From assembly GCF_905404315.1 (NCBI RefSeq), contig NC_066287.1:12958001-13022000 (forward strand): 64,000 nt of DNA, given 5' to 3'. Below, in pieces: positions 1 through 12,916 of this stretch. The translations under genes and the position numbers were made by a program. Source of the DNA: Leptidea sinapis. Taxonomy: Eukaryota > Arthropoda > Insecta > Lepidoptera > Pieridae. How positions within the stretch are numbered: the stretch's first letter is position 1; each line of letters opens with the position of its first letter. A model generated the notes under the pieces. It did not search any database and was not told where the DNA came from. It was given only the letters and a program-made list of their open reading frames with translations.

Positions 1-418
1 GGAGTGTGTTTGTGGTTGTGTAAGTGGTGTATGTCAGTCCGTCAGTCAGTCCGTGTGTTAGTGAGTGTAGTGGAACGATTACAGGACGAGGACTAACGTC
101 TCGTCGGGTATCAAAACAATGTGTGGTGTATCTAGGGTGCGGGCCGCTGGCCATCGTCAGAGTGACGAGTGCCAGTGGTTTGCGGTGGTTGACCGCGCCT
201 ACGCCTGCGAAGGCGGTGTGTGCGTGTCTGTGTCGGTGTTTGTGTGGGTGTCGCGTTCGCGATGGTGATGTCGTCATCCGGGTCTACCGTTACGTGTCTG
301 GGACCTCTTATTGGGTTGAGACTATGGTGAAGGGGGGTGTGACCGCATGCCTTCCTAACCAAGATGTTGGGATGGTTAGGCGCCTTGTCAAAGAAGCGTC
401 GCGATATCTCTTTAAAGT
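1..418 (-). mobile_element. LINE fragment, copy 0 (Jockey-like), inverted, 5'-truncated
   Basis: The reverse complement matches the C-terminal coding part and the start of the 3' UTR of the three longer LINE copies in this window. The element reads leftward and its 3' end lies outside the window. Its 5' end is truncated far downstream of the truncation point in the other copies. The junction with satellite is at 417-418, where the two bases GT fit either side. The satellite resumes at TAGTTATCATACTTTT, in the same part of the monomer where the other copies inserted. This copy is a separate insertion, or a rearranged piece, from copies 1-3. No target-site duplication can be tested because the left edge is missing. 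Confidence 0.9.
132..418 (-). pseudogene. Reverse transcriptase C-terminal remnant (LINE copy 0)
   Basis: On the minus strand an open frame runs from the truncation point to a stop at 132, about 95 codons. It corresponds to the last quarter of the LINE ORF: a segment with FKEISRRFFDKAPNHPN, then RKACG, PLHHSLNPI, and a low-complexity Thr/Gln/Arg tail with an RLRRRRR run. No reverse transcriptase catalytic motif is present because the polymerase domain is upstream of the truncation. It differs from the other copies in details such as IRGPRH in place of IRRPRH. It is a dead remnant. A plus-strand open frame across the same bases is antisense to this and is not considered coding. Confidence 0.85.
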
Positions 419-650
419 AGTTATCATACTTTTGAGCGGTGGCCTTCGATTTGAAAAATGATCACAAAATCGTTCTCAGCACCCTCGAGAACCTCGGATA
501 CGATACCCATAATATAGTTATCAAACTTTTGAGCGGCGGCCTTCGATTTGAAAAATGATCACAAAATCGTTCTCTGCACCCTCGAGAACCTCGGATACGA
601 TACCCATAATGTAGTTATCATAATTTTGAGCGGCGGCCATCTTGGATTTG

Positions 651-750
651 AAAAATGATCACAAAATCGTTCTCAGCACCTTCGAGAACCTCGGATACGA
701 TACCCATAATGTAGTTATCATACTTTTGAGCGGCGGCCATCTTGGATTTG
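651..750 (+). repeat. Representative satellite monomer (type A)
   Basis: This 100 bp unit stands for the family. It begins AAAAATGATCACAAAATCG. It contains the inverted repeat GTTCTC (669-674) and GAGAAC (684-689) with a 9-base spacer, then CGGATACGATACCC, the AT-rich segment GTAGTTATCATACTTTT, and the GC-rich segment GAGCGGCGGCCATCTTGG. By hand count a type A consensus is about 43% G+C with about six CpG dinucleotides, slightly more than base composition predicts. No internal half-repeat was found, so the ~100 bp unit looks primary. Confidence 0.9.
733..745 (+). promoter_or_regulatory. YY1/Pho-like zinc-finger core in the monomer (representative)
   Basis: GCGGCCATCTTGG, reverse complement CCAAGATGGCCGC, contains the GCCAT core of Drosophila Pho sites and most of the vertebrate YY1 consensus CAAGATGGCGGC, differing by one inner base. 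The same 13-mer or a close variant occurs in most monomers. Variants that weaken it include GCGCCATCTCGG, GCAGCTCTCTTGG and GCGGCTATCTTGG. Binding is an inference from motif resemblance only. Confidence 0.35.
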
Positions 751-1822
751 AAAAATGATCACAAAATCGTTCTCAGCACCCTCGAGAACCTCGGACACGA
801 TATCCATATTGCTGAAAACATAATTGTTTGCGGCAGCTCTCTTGGATCTTAAAAAATGATAACAGAATTGTTCTCTGCATCCTCGAGAACCTCGGACACG
901 ATATCCATATTGCTAAAATCATAATTTTGTGCGGCGGCCATCTTGGATTTGAAAAATGATCACCAAATCGTTCTCTGCACCCTCGAGAATCTTGGACACG
1001 ATATCCATATTGCTGAGATCATAATTTTGTGCGGTGGCCATCTTGGATTTGAAAAATGATCACAAAATCGTTCTATACACTCTCGAGAACCTAGGATAGG
1101 ACACCTATATTTTTATGATCATAATCTTGCACGGCGGCTATCTTGGATTTGAAAAATTTTCACAAAATCGTTCTCAGCACCCTCGAGAAACTCGGATACG
1201 ATACCCATAATCTAGTTATCATACTTTTGAGCGGTGGCCATCTCGAATATAAAAATGATCCCAAAATCAATCTCTGCAGCCTTTAGAACCTCGGATACGA
1301 TACCCATAATGTAGTTATCATAATTTTGAGCGGCGGCCATCTTGGATTTCAAAAATGATCACAAAATCGTTCTATACACTCTCGAGAACCTCGGATAGGA
1401 CACCTATATTTTTATGATCATAATCTTGCACGGCGGCTATCTTGGATTTGAAAAATTTTTACAAAATCGTTCTCAGCACCCTCGAGAAACTCGGATACGT
1501 TACCCATAATCTAGTTATCATACTTTTGAGCGGCGGCCATCCCGAATTTAAAAATGATCCCAAAATTGTTTTCTGCACCCTCGAGAACCTCGGACAAGAT
1601 ATCCATATAGCTGAAAACATAATTGTTTGCGGAAGCCCTCTTGGATTTCAAAACGGATCACAGAATTGTTCTCTAAACCCTAGAGAACCTCGGACACGAT
1701 ATCCATATTGCTAAAATCATAATTTTGTGCGGCGGCCATCTTGGATTTGAAAAATGATCATCAAATCGTTCACTGCACCCTCGAGAATCTTGGACACGAT
1801 ATCCATATTGCTGAGATCATAA

Positions 1823-1850
1823 TAGAACGCGAGCGATTTGAGATCATAAT
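1823..1850 (+). repeat. Diagnostic non-canonical junction in the satellite (1 of 6)
   Basis: Between a type B monomer and the next TGATCAC start, the array carries the foreign-looking string AGAACGCGAGCGATTTGAG in place of the usual TTTTGTGCGGCGGCC segment. The same join recurs with its T of TAGAACG at 41224, 42814, 46200, 59401 and 61989. Six copies of one aberrant junction must share an origin, so it tags one higher-order lineage dispersed on both sides of the LINE copies. Confidence 0.85.
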
Positions 1851-3119
1851 GATCACAAAATCGTTCTCTGCACCCTCGAGAACCTCGGATACGACACCCA
1901 TATTTTTATGATCATAATCTTGCACGGCGGCCATCTTGGATTTGAAAAAATTATCACAAAATCGTTCTCAACACCCTCGAGAAACTCGGATACGATACCC
2001 ATAATGTAGTTATCATACTTTTGAGCGGCGGCCATCTTGGATTTGAAAACTAATCACAAAATCGATCTCTGCACCCTTGAGAACCTCGGATACGATACCC
2101 ATAATCTAGTTATCAACTTTTGAGCGGCGCCATCTCGGATTTAAAAATGATCCCAAAATTGTTTACTGCACCCTCGAGAACCTCGGACACGATATCCATA
2201 TTGCTGAAAACATAATTGTTTGCGGCAGCTCTCTTGGATGTAAAAAATGATAACAGAATTGTTCTCTGCATCCTCGAGAACCTCGGACACGATATCCATA
2301 TTGCTAAAATCATTATTTTGTGCGGCGGCCATCTTGGATTTGAAAAATTATCACCAAATCGTTCTCTGCACCCTCGAGAATCTTGGACACGATATCCACA
2401 TTGATGAGATCATAATTTTGTGCGGTGGCCATCTTGGATTTGAAAAATGATCACAAAATCGTTCTCAGCACCTTCGAGAACCTCGGATACGATACCCATA
2501 ATGTAGTTATCATAGTTTTGAGCGGCAGCCATCTTCGATTTGAAAAATGATCACAAAATCGTTCTCTGCACCCTCGAGAACATCGGATACGATACCCATA
2601 ATGTAGTTATCATAATTTTGAGCGGCGACCATCTTGGATTTGAAAAATGATCACAAAATCGTTCTCAGCACTCTCGAGAACCTAGGATACGATACCCATA
2701 ATGTAGATACATACTTTTGAGCGGCGGCCATCTTGGATTTCAAAAATGATCACAAAATCGTTCTATGCACTCTCGAGAACCTCGGATAGGATACCTATAT
2801 TTTTATGATCATAATCTTGCACGGCGGCCATCTTGGATTTGAAAAATTTTCACAAAATCGTTCTCAGCACCCTCGAGAAACTCGGATACGATACCCATAA
2901 TCTAGTTATCATACTTTTGAGCGGCGGCCATCTCGAATTTAAAAATGATCCCAAAATATTTTTCTGCACCCTCGGGAACCTCGGACACGATATCCATATT
3001 GCTGAAAACATAATTGTTTGCGGAAGCCCTCTTGGATTTAAAAAATGATCACAGAATTGTTCTCTGCACCCTCGAAAACCTCGGACAGGATATCCATATT
3101 GCTAAAAAAATAATTTTGT

Positions 3120-6100
3120 GCGGCGGCCATCTTGGATTTGAAATATGATCACCAAATCGGTCTCTGCACCCTCGAGAACCTAGGATACGATACCCATAAT
3201 CTAGTTATCAAACTTTTGAGCGGCGGCCATTTCGGATTAAAAAATGATCCCAAAATTGTTTTCTGCACCCTCGAGAAACTCGGACACGATATCCATATTG
3301 CTGAAAACATAATTTTGTGCGGCGGCCATCTTGGATTAGAAAAATGATCACAAAATCGTTCTCAGTACCCTCGAGAACCTCGGATACGATACCCATAATG
3401 TAGTTATCATAATTTTGAGCGGCGGCCATCTTCGATTTGAAAAATGATCACAAAATCGTTCTCAGCATTTTCGGGAACCTCGGATACGATATCCATAATG
3501 TAGTTATCATACTTTTGAGCGGCAGCCATCTTCGATTTGAAAAATGATCACAAAATCGTTCTCAGCGCCTTCGAGAACCTCGGATACGATACCCATAATG
3601 TAGTTATCATAATTTTGAGCGGCGACCACCTTGGATTTGAAAAATGATCATAAAATCGTTCTCAGCACCCTCGAGAACCTCTGGTACGATACCCATAATG
3701 TAGTTATCATACTTTTGATCCGCGGCCATCTTGGATTTGAAAAATGATCACAAAATCGTTCTCAGCACCCTCAAGAACCTCGGATACGATACCCATAATG
3801 TAGTTATCATAATTTTGAGCGTCGGCCATCTTGGATTATAAAAATGATCACAAAATCATTCTCTGCACCCTCGAGAACCTCGGATACGACACCCATATTT
3901 TTATGATCATAATCTTGCACGGCGGCCATCTTGGATTTGAAAAATGATCACAAAATCGTTCTCAACACCCTCGAGAAACTCGGATACGATACCCATAATG
4001 TAGTTATCATACTTTTGAGCGGCGGCCATCTTGGATTTGAAAACTAATCACAAAATCGTTCTCTGCACCCTTGTAAACCTCGGATACGATACCCATAATC
4101 TAGTTATCATACTTTTGAGCGGCGCCATCTCGGATTTAAAAATGATCCCAAAATTGTTTTCTGCACCCTCGAGAACCTCGGACACGATATCCATATTGCT
4201 GAAAACATAATTGTTTGCGGCAGCTCTCTTGGATGTAAAAAATGATAACAGAATTGTTCTCTGCATCCTCGAGAAGCTCGGATACGATACCCATAATGTA
4301 GTTATCATACTTTTGAGCGGCAGCCATCTTCGATTTGAAAAATGATCACAAAATCGTTCTCTGCACCCTCGAGAATCTTGGACACGATATCCATATTGCT
4401 GAGATCATAATTTTGTGCGGTGGCCTTCTTGGATTTGAAAAATGATCACAAAATCGTTCTCAGCACCTTCGAGAAACTCGGATACGATACCCATAATGTA
4501 GTTATCATACTTTTGAGCGGCGGCCATCTTGGATTTGAAAACTAATCACAAAATCGTTCTCTGCACCCTTGAGAACCTCGGATACGATACCCATAATCTA
4601 GTTATCATACTTTTGAGCGGCGCCATCTCGGATTTAAAAATGATTCCAAAATTGTTTTCTGCACCCTCGAGAACCTCGGACACGATATCCATATTGCTGA
4701 AAACATAATTGTTTGCGGCAGCTCTCTTGGATGTAAAAAATGATAACAGAATTGTTCTCTGCATCCTCGAGAACCTCGGACACGATATCCATATTGCTAA
4801 AATCATAATTTTGTGCGGCGGCCATCTTGGATTTGAAAAATGATCACCAAATCGTTCTCTGCACCCTCGAGAATCTTGGACACGATATCCATATTGATGA
4901 GATCATATTTTTGTGCGGTGGCCATCTTGGATTTGAAAAATGATCACAAAATCGTTCTCAGCACCTTCGAGAACCTCGGATACGATACCCATAATGTAGT
5001 TATCATACTTTTGAGCGGCAGCCATCTTCGATTTGAAAAATGATCACAAAATCGTTCTCAACACCCTCGAGAAACTCGGATACGATACCCATAATGTAGT
5101 TATCATACTTTTGAGCGGCGGCCATCTTGGATTTGAAAACTAATCACAAAATCGTTCTCTGCACCCTTGAGAACCTCGGATACGATACCCATCATCTAGT
5201 TATCATACTTTTGAGCGGCGCCATCTCGGATTTAAAAATGATCCCAAAATTGTTTTCTGCACCCTCGAGAACCTCGGACACGATATCCATATTGCTGAAA
5301 ACATAATTGTTTGCGGCAGCTGTCTTGGATGTAAAAAATGATAACAGAATTGTTCTCTGCATCCTCGAGAACCTCGGACACGATATCCATATTGCTAAAA
5401 TCATAATTTTGTGCGGCGGCCATCTTGGATTTGAAAAATGATCACCAAATCGTTCTCTGCACCCTCGAGAATCTTGGACACGATATCCATATTGCTGAGA
5501 TCATAATTTTGTGCGGCAGCCATCTTGGATTTGAATTTGTGCGAGGGTGCTGAGAACGATTTTGTGATCATTTTTCAAATCCAAGATGAATGCCGCTCAA
5601 AATTATGATAACTACATTATGGGTATCGTATCCGAGTTTCTCGAGGGTGCTGAGAACGATTTTGTGATCATTTTTGAAATCCAAGATGGCCGCCGCTCAA
5701 AATTATGATAACTACATTATGGGTATCGTATCCGAGGTTCTCGAGGGTGCAGAGAACGATTATGTGATCATTTTTGAAATCCAAGATGGCCGCCGCTCAA
5801 AATTATGATAACTACATTATGGGTATCGTATCCGAGGTTCTCGAGGGTGCAGATAACGATTTTGTGATCATTTTTCAAATCGAAGGCCGCCGCTCAAAAG
5901 TTTGATAACTATATTATGGGTATCGTATCCGAGGTTCTCGAGGGTGCTGAGAACGATTTTGTGATCATTTTTCAAATCGAAGGCCGCCGCTCAAAAGTAT
6001 GATAACTATATTATGGGTATCGTATCCGAGGGTCAAAAGAGTAGCTGATAACAGAAATTTTCTCTGCACCCTCGAGAACCTCGGACACGATATCCATATT

Positions 6101-7115
6101 GCTAAAATCATAATTTTGTGCGGCGGCCATCTTGGATTTGAAAAATGATCATAAAATCGTTCTCAGCACCTTCGAGAACCTCGGATACGATACCCATAAT
6201 GTAGTTATCATACTTTTGAGCGGCAGCCGTCTTCGATTTGAAAAATGATCACAAAATTGTTCTCTGCACCCTCGAGAACCTCGGATACCATACCCATAAT
6301 GTAGTTATCATAATTTTGAGCGGCGACCATCTTGGATTTGAAAAATGATCACAAAATCGTACTCAGCACCCTCGAGAACCTCTGGTACGATATCCATAAT
6401 GTAGTTATCATACTTTTGATCCGCGGCCATCTTGGATATGAAAAATGATCACAAAATCGTTCTCAGCACCCTCGAGAACCTCGGATACGATACCCATAAT
6501 GTAGTTATCATAATTTTGAGCGGCGGCCATCTTGGATTTCAGAAATGATCACAAAATCATTCTCTGCACCCTCGAGAACCTCGGATACGACACCCATATT
6601 TTTATGATCATAATCTTGCACGGCGGCCAACTTGGATTTGAAAAATGATCACAAAATTGTTCTCAGCACCCTCGAGAAACTCGGATACGATACCCATAAT
6701 GTAGTTATCATACTTTTGAGCGGCGGCCATCTTGGATTTGAAAACTGATCACAAAATCGTTCTCTGCACCCTTGAGAACCTCGGATACGATACCCATAAT
6801 CTAGTTATCATACTTTTGAGCGGCGGCCATCTCGGATTTAAAAATGATCCCAAAATTGTTTTCTGCACCCTCGAGAACCTCGGATACGATACCCATAATG
6901 TAGTTATCATAATTTTGAGCGGCGGCCATCTTGGATTTCAAAAATGATCACAAAATCGTTCTCTGCACTCTCGAGAACCTCGGATACGATACCCATAATG
7001 TAGTTATCATAATTTTGAGCGGCGGCTATCTTGGATTTCAAAAATGATCACCAAATCCTTCTCTGCACCCTCGAGAATCTTGGACACAATATCCATATTG
7101 CTGTGACCATAATTT
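3120..7115 (+). repeat. Higher-order repeat unit ~4.1 kb, copy A
   Basis: About 40 monomers. Type B monomers with AATATGATCACCAAATCGG start the unit at about 3130, and the same start recurs near 7130. Offsets to copy B are 3999 bp at the left end, 4099 bp through the middle (for example 4840 to 8939) and 4199 bp at the right end (6732 to 10931). Copy B therefore carries two additional monomer insertions. Boundaries are approximate. Confidence 0.8.
5543..6030 (-). repeat. Inverted satellite block, ~5 monomers (copy A)
   Basis: The array switches strand here: bases read GAGGGTGCTGAGAACG, the reverse complement of the usual CGTTCTCAGCACCCTC. On the left, a forward monomer ends at GGATTTGAA and the seven bases TTTGTGC precede the inversion. 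On the right, GGTCAAAAGAGTAG, absent from ordinary monomers, separates it from the resumed forward array at about 6045. One monomer inside has lost part of the GGCGGCC segment. Confidence 0.93.
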
Positions 7116-10100
7116 TGTGCGGCGGCCATCTTGGATTTGAAATATGATCACCAAATCGGTCTCTGCACCCTCGAGAACCTAGGATACGATACCCATAATC
7201 TAGTTATCAAACTTTTGAGCGGCGGCCATTTCGGATTAAAAAATGATCCCAAAATTGTTTTCTGCACCCTCGAGAAACTCGGACACGATATCGATATTGC
7301 TGAAAACATAATTTTGTGCGGAGGCCATCTTGGATTAGAAAAATGATCACAAAATCGTTCTCAGTACCCTCGAGAACCTCGGATACGATACCCATAATGT
7401 AGTTATCATAATTTTGAGCGGCGGCCATCTTCGATTTGAAAAATGATGACAAAATCGTTCTCAGCACCTTCGGGAACCTCGGATACGATACCCATAATGT
7501 AGTTATCATACTTTTGAGCGGCAGCCATCTTCGATTTGAAAAATGAGCACAAAATCGTTCTCAGAACATTCGAGAACCTCAAATACGATACCCATAATGT
7601 AGTTATCATAATTTTGAGCGGCGACCATCTTGGATTTGAAAAATGATTATAAAATCGTTCTCAGCACCCTCGAGAACCTCTGGTACGATACCCATAATGT
7701 AGTTATCATACTTTTGATCCGCGGCCATCTTGGATTTGAAAAATGATCACAAAATCGTTCTCAGCACCCTCAAGAACCTCCGATACGATACCCATAATGT
7801 AGTTATCATAATTTTGAGCGTCGGCCATCTTGGATTTCAAAAATGATCACAAAATCATTCTCTGCACCCTCGAGAACCTCGGATACGACACCCATATTTT
7901 TATGATCATAATCTTGCACGGCGGCCATCTTGGATTTGAAAAATGATCACAAAATCGTTCTCAGCACCCTCAAGAACCTCGGATACGATACCCATAATGT
8001 AGTTATCATAATTTTGAGCGTCGGCCATCTTGGATTTCAAAAATGATCACAAAATCATTCTCTGCACCCTCGAGAACCTCGGATACGACACCCATATTTT
8101 TATGATCATAATCTTGCACGGCGGCCATCTTGGATTTGAAAAATGATCACAAAATCGTTCTCAACACCCTCGAGAAACTCGGATACGATACCCATAATGT
8201 AGTTATCATAATTTTGAGCGGCGCCATCTCGGATTTAAAAATGATCCCAAAATTGTTTTCTGCACCCTCGAGAACCTCGGACACGATATCCATATTGCTG
8301 AAAACATAATTGTTTGCGGCAGCTCTCTTGGATGTAAAAAATGATAACAGAATTGTTCTCTGCATCCTCGAGAAGCTCGGACACGATATCCATATTGCTA
8401 AAATCATAATTTTGTGCGGCGGCCATCTTAGATTTGAAAAATGATCACCAAATCGTTCTCTGCACCCTCGAGAATCTTGGACACGATATCCATATTGCTG
8501 AGATCATAATTTTGTGCGGTGGCCATCTTGGATTTGAAAAATGATCACAAAATCGTTCTCAGCACCTTCGAGAACCTCGGATACGATACCCATAATGTAG
8601 TTATCATACTTTTGAGCGGCGGCCGTCTTGGATTTGAAAACTAATCACAAAATCGTTCTCTGCACCCTTGAGAACCTCGGATACGATACCCATAATCTAG
8701 TTATCATACTTTTGAGCGGCGCCATCTCGGATTTAAAAATGATCCCAAAATTGTTTTCTGCACCCTCGAGAACCTCGGACACGATATCCATATTGCTGAA
8801 AACATAATTGTTTGCGGCAGCTCTCTTGGATGTAAAAAATGATAACAGAATTGTTCTCTGCATCCTCGAGAAGCTCGGACACGATATCCATATTGCTAAA
8901 ATCATAATTTTGTGCGGCGGCCATCTTGGATTTGAAAAATGATCACCAAATCGTTCTCTGCACCCTCGAGAATCTTGGACACGATATCCATATTGATGAG
9001 ATCATATTTTTGTGCGGTGGCCATCTTGGATTTGAAAAATGATCACAAAATCGTTCTCAGCACCTTCGAGAACCTCGGATACGATACCCATAATGTAGTT
9101 ATCATACTTTTGAGCGGCAGCCATCTTCGATTTGAAAAATGATCACAAAATCGTTCTCAACACCCTCGAGAAACTCGGATACGATACCCATAATGTAGTT
9201 ATCATACTTTTGAGCGGCGGCCATCTTGGATTTGAAAACTAATCACAAAATCGTTCTCTGCACCCTTGAGAACCTCGGATACGATACCCATAATCTAGTT
9301 ATCATACTTTTGAGCGGCGCCATCTCGGATTTAAAAATGATCCCAAAATTGTTTTCTGCACCCTCGAGAACCTCGGACACGATATCCATATTGCTGAAAA
9401 CATAATTGTTTGCGGCAGCTGTCTTGGATGTAAAAAATGATAACAGTATTGTTCTCTGCATCCTCGAGAACCTCGGACACGATATCCATATTGCTAAAAT
9501 CATAATTTTGTGCGGCGGCCATCTTGGATTTGAAAAATGATCACCAAATCGTTCTCTGCACCCTCGAGAATCTTGGACACGATATCCATATTGCTGAGAT
9601 CATAATTTTGTGCGGCGGCCATCTTGGATTTGAATTTGTGCGAGGGTGCTGAGAACGATTTTGTGATCATTTTTCAAATCCAAGATGAATGCCGCTCAAA
9701 ATTATGTTAACTACATTATGGGTATCGTATCCGAGTTTCTCGAGGGTGCTGAGAACGATTTTGTGATCATTTTTCAAATCCAAGATGGCCGCCGCTCAAA
9801 ATTATGATAACTACATTATGGGTATCGTATCCGAGGTTCTCGAGGGTGCAGAGAACGATTATGTGATCATTTTTGAAATCCAAGATGGCCGCCGCTCAAA
9901 ATTATGATCACTACATTATGGGTATCGTATCCGAGGTTCTCGAGGGTGCAGATAACGATTTTGTGATCATTTTTCAAATCGAAGGCCGCCGCTCAAAAGT
10001 TTGATAACTATATTAAGGGTATCGTATCCGAGGTTCTCGAGGGTGCTGAGAACGATTTTGTGATCATTTTTCAAATCGAAGGCCGCCGCTCAAAAGTATG

Positions 10101-11310
10101 ATAACTATATTATTGGTATCGTATCCGAGGGTCAAAAGAGTAGCTGATAACAGAAATTTTCTCTGCACCCTCGAGAACCTCGGACACGATATCCATATTG
10201 CTAAAATCATAATTTTGTGCGGCGGCCATCTTGAATTTGAAAAATGAGCACCAAATCGTTCTCTGCACCCTCGAGAATCTTGGACACGATATCCATATTG
10301 CTGAGATCATAATTTTGTGCGGCGGCCATCTTGGATTTGAAAAATGATCACAAAATCGTTCTCAGCACCTTCGAGAACCTCGGATACGATACCCATAATG
10401 TAGTTATCATACTTTTGAGCGGCAGCCGTCTTCGATTTGAAAAATGATCACAAAATTGTTCTCTGCACCCTCGAGAACCTCGGATACCATACCCATAATG
10501 TAGTTATCATAATTTTGAGCGCCGACCATCTTGGATTTGAAAAATGATCACAAAATCGTACTCAGCACCCTCGAGAACCTCTGGTACGATACCCATAATG
10601 TAGTTATCATACTTTTGATCCGCGGCCATCTTGGATTTGAAAAATGATCACAAAATCGTTCTCAGCACCCTCGAGAACCTCGGATACGATACCCATAATG
10701 TAGTTATCATAATTTTGAGCGGCGGCCATCTTGGATTTCAAAAATGATCACAAAATAATTCTCTGCACCCTCGAGAACCTCGGATACGACACCCATATTT
10801 TTATGATCATAATCTTGCACGGCGGCCAACTTGGATTTGAAAAATGATCACAAAATTGTTCTCAGCACCCTCGAGAAACTCGGATACGATACCCATAATG
10901 TAGTTATCATACTTTTGAGCGGCGGCCATCTTGGATTTGAAAACTAATCACAAAATCGTTCTCTGCACCCTTGAGAACCTCGGATACGATACCCATAATC
11001 TAGTTAGCATACTTTTGAGCGGCGGCCATCTCGGATTTAAAAATGATCCCAAAATTGTTTTCTGCACCCTCGAGAACCTCGGATACGATACCCATAATGT
11101 AGTTATCATAATTTTGAGCGGCGGCCATCTTGGATTTCAAAAATGATCACAAAATCGTTCTCTGCACTCTCGAGAACCTCGGATACGATACCCATAATGT
11201 AGTTATCATAATTTTGAGCGGCGGCTATCTTGGATTTCAAAAATGATCACCAAATCCTTCTCTGCACCCTCGAGAATCTTGGACACAATATCCATATTGC
11301 TGAGACCATA
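7116..11310 (+). repeat. Higher-order repeat unit ~4.2 kb, copy B
   Basis: This is a tandem copy of the preceding unit. It includes a local doubling of a two-monomer segment at about 7930-8130, carrying CAAGAACCTCGGATACG, GAGCGTCGGCC and the type C monomer. It ends near 11300, where CACAATATCCATATTGCTG is followed by sequence different from copy A. Confidence 0.8.
9642..10129 (-). repeat. Inverted satellite block, ~5 monomers (copy B)
   Basis: It lies exactly 4099 bp after the first inverted block and has the same two aberrant junctions (TTTGTGC on the left, GGTCAAAAGAGTAG on the right). It was duplicated together with the 4.1 kb unit rather than inverted a second time. A few substitutions separate the copies. 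Confidence 0.93.
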
Positions 11311-11736
11311 ATTTTGAGCGGCGACCATCTTTGATTTGAAAAATGATCACTAAATCGTTCTCAGCACCCTCGAGAATCTCGGATACGATACCCATAATGT
11401 AGTTATCATAATTTTGAGCAGCGGCCATCTTGGATTTCAAAAATGATCACAAAATCATTCTCTGCACCCTCGAGAACCTTGGATACGACACCCATATTTT
11501 TATGATCATAATCTTGCACTGCGGCCATCTTGGATTTGAAAAATGATCACAAAATCGTTCTCAGCACCCTCGAGAAACTCAGATACGATACCCTTAATGT
11601 AGTTATCATAATTTTGAGCGGCGACCATCTTGGATTTGAAAAATGATCACAAATTCGTTCTCTGCACCCTCGAGAACCTCGGATACAATACCCATAATGT
11701 AGTTATCATAATTTTGAGCGGCGACTATCTTGGCTT

Positions 11737-12916
11737 TGAAAAATGATCACAAAATCGTTCTCAGCACCCTCGAGAACCTCTGGTACGATACCCATAATGT
11801 AGTTATCATACTTTTGAGCGGCGGCCATCTTGGATTTGAAAACTGATTACAAAATCGTTATCTGCACCCTTGAGAACCTCGGATACGATACCCATAATCT
11901 AGTTATCATACTTTTGAGCGGCGGCCATCTCAGATTTAAAAATGATCCCAAAATTGTTTTCTGCACCCTCGAGAACCTCGGACACGATATCCATATTGCT
12001 GAAAACATAATTGTTTGCGGCAGCTCTCTTGGATGTAAAAAATGATAATAGAATTGTTCTCTGCACCCTCGAGAACCTCAGACACGATATCCATATTGCT
12101 AAAATCATAATTTTGAGCGGCGGCCATCTTGGATTTGAAAAATTATCACCAAATCGTTCTGTGCACCCTCGAGAACCTAGGATACGATACCCATAATGTA
12201 GTTATCATACTTTTGAGCGGCGGCCATCTTCGATTTTAAAAATGATCATAAAATCGTTCTCTGCACCCTCGAGAAGCTCGGATACGATACCCATAATGTA
12301 GTTATCATAATCTTGCACGGCGGCCATCTTGGATTTGAAAACTGACCACAAAATCGTTCTCTGCACTCTTGAGAACCTCGGATACGATATCCATAATCTA
12401 GTTATCATACTTTTGAGCGGCGGCCATCTCGGATTTAAAAATGATCCCAAAATTGTTTTCTGCACCCTCGAGAACCTCGGACACGATATCCATATTGCTA
12501 AAATCATAATTTTGTGCGGCGGCCATCTTGGATTTGAAAAATGATCACCAAATCGTTCTTTGCACCCTCGAGAATCTTGGACACGATATCCATATTGCTG
12601 AGATCATAATATTGTGCGGCGGCCATCTTGGATTTGAAAAATGATCACAAAATCGTTTTCAGAACCTTCGAGAACCTCGGATACGATACCCATAATGTAG
12701 TTATCATACTTTTGAGCGGCAGCCATCTTCGATTTGAAAAATGATCACAAAATCGTTCTCTGCACCCTCGAGAACCTCGGATACGATACCCATAATGTAG
12801 TTATCATAATTTTGAGCGGCGACCATCTTGGATTTGAAAAATGATCACAAAATCGTTCTCAGCACCCTCCAGAACCTCTGGTACGATACCTATAATGTAG
12901 TTATCATACTTTTGAT
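11737..12916 (+). repeat. ~1.18 kb satellite block, copy 1 of 3
   Basis: The block is about 12 monomers and is marked by GAACCTCTGGTACGATA and by the dimer beginning GAAAACTGATTACAAAATCG with GTTATCTGCACCC. It recurs 2098 bp and 3396 bp downstream. After its end the array reads TTTTGATCCGCGGCC, as after copy 3. Confidence 0.8.

Noticed and set aside
651..750. Possible CENP-B box in the TTCGAGAACCTCGGA part of the monomer
   Set aside because: Core positions are mismatched (C for the required A, CGGA for CGGG), and most monomers have CTCGAG rather than TTCG.
5543..6030. Inverted block as terminal inverted repeats of a DNA transposon
   Set aside because: It consists only of satellite monomers, has no internal unique sequence or transposase, and shows no target-site duplication.
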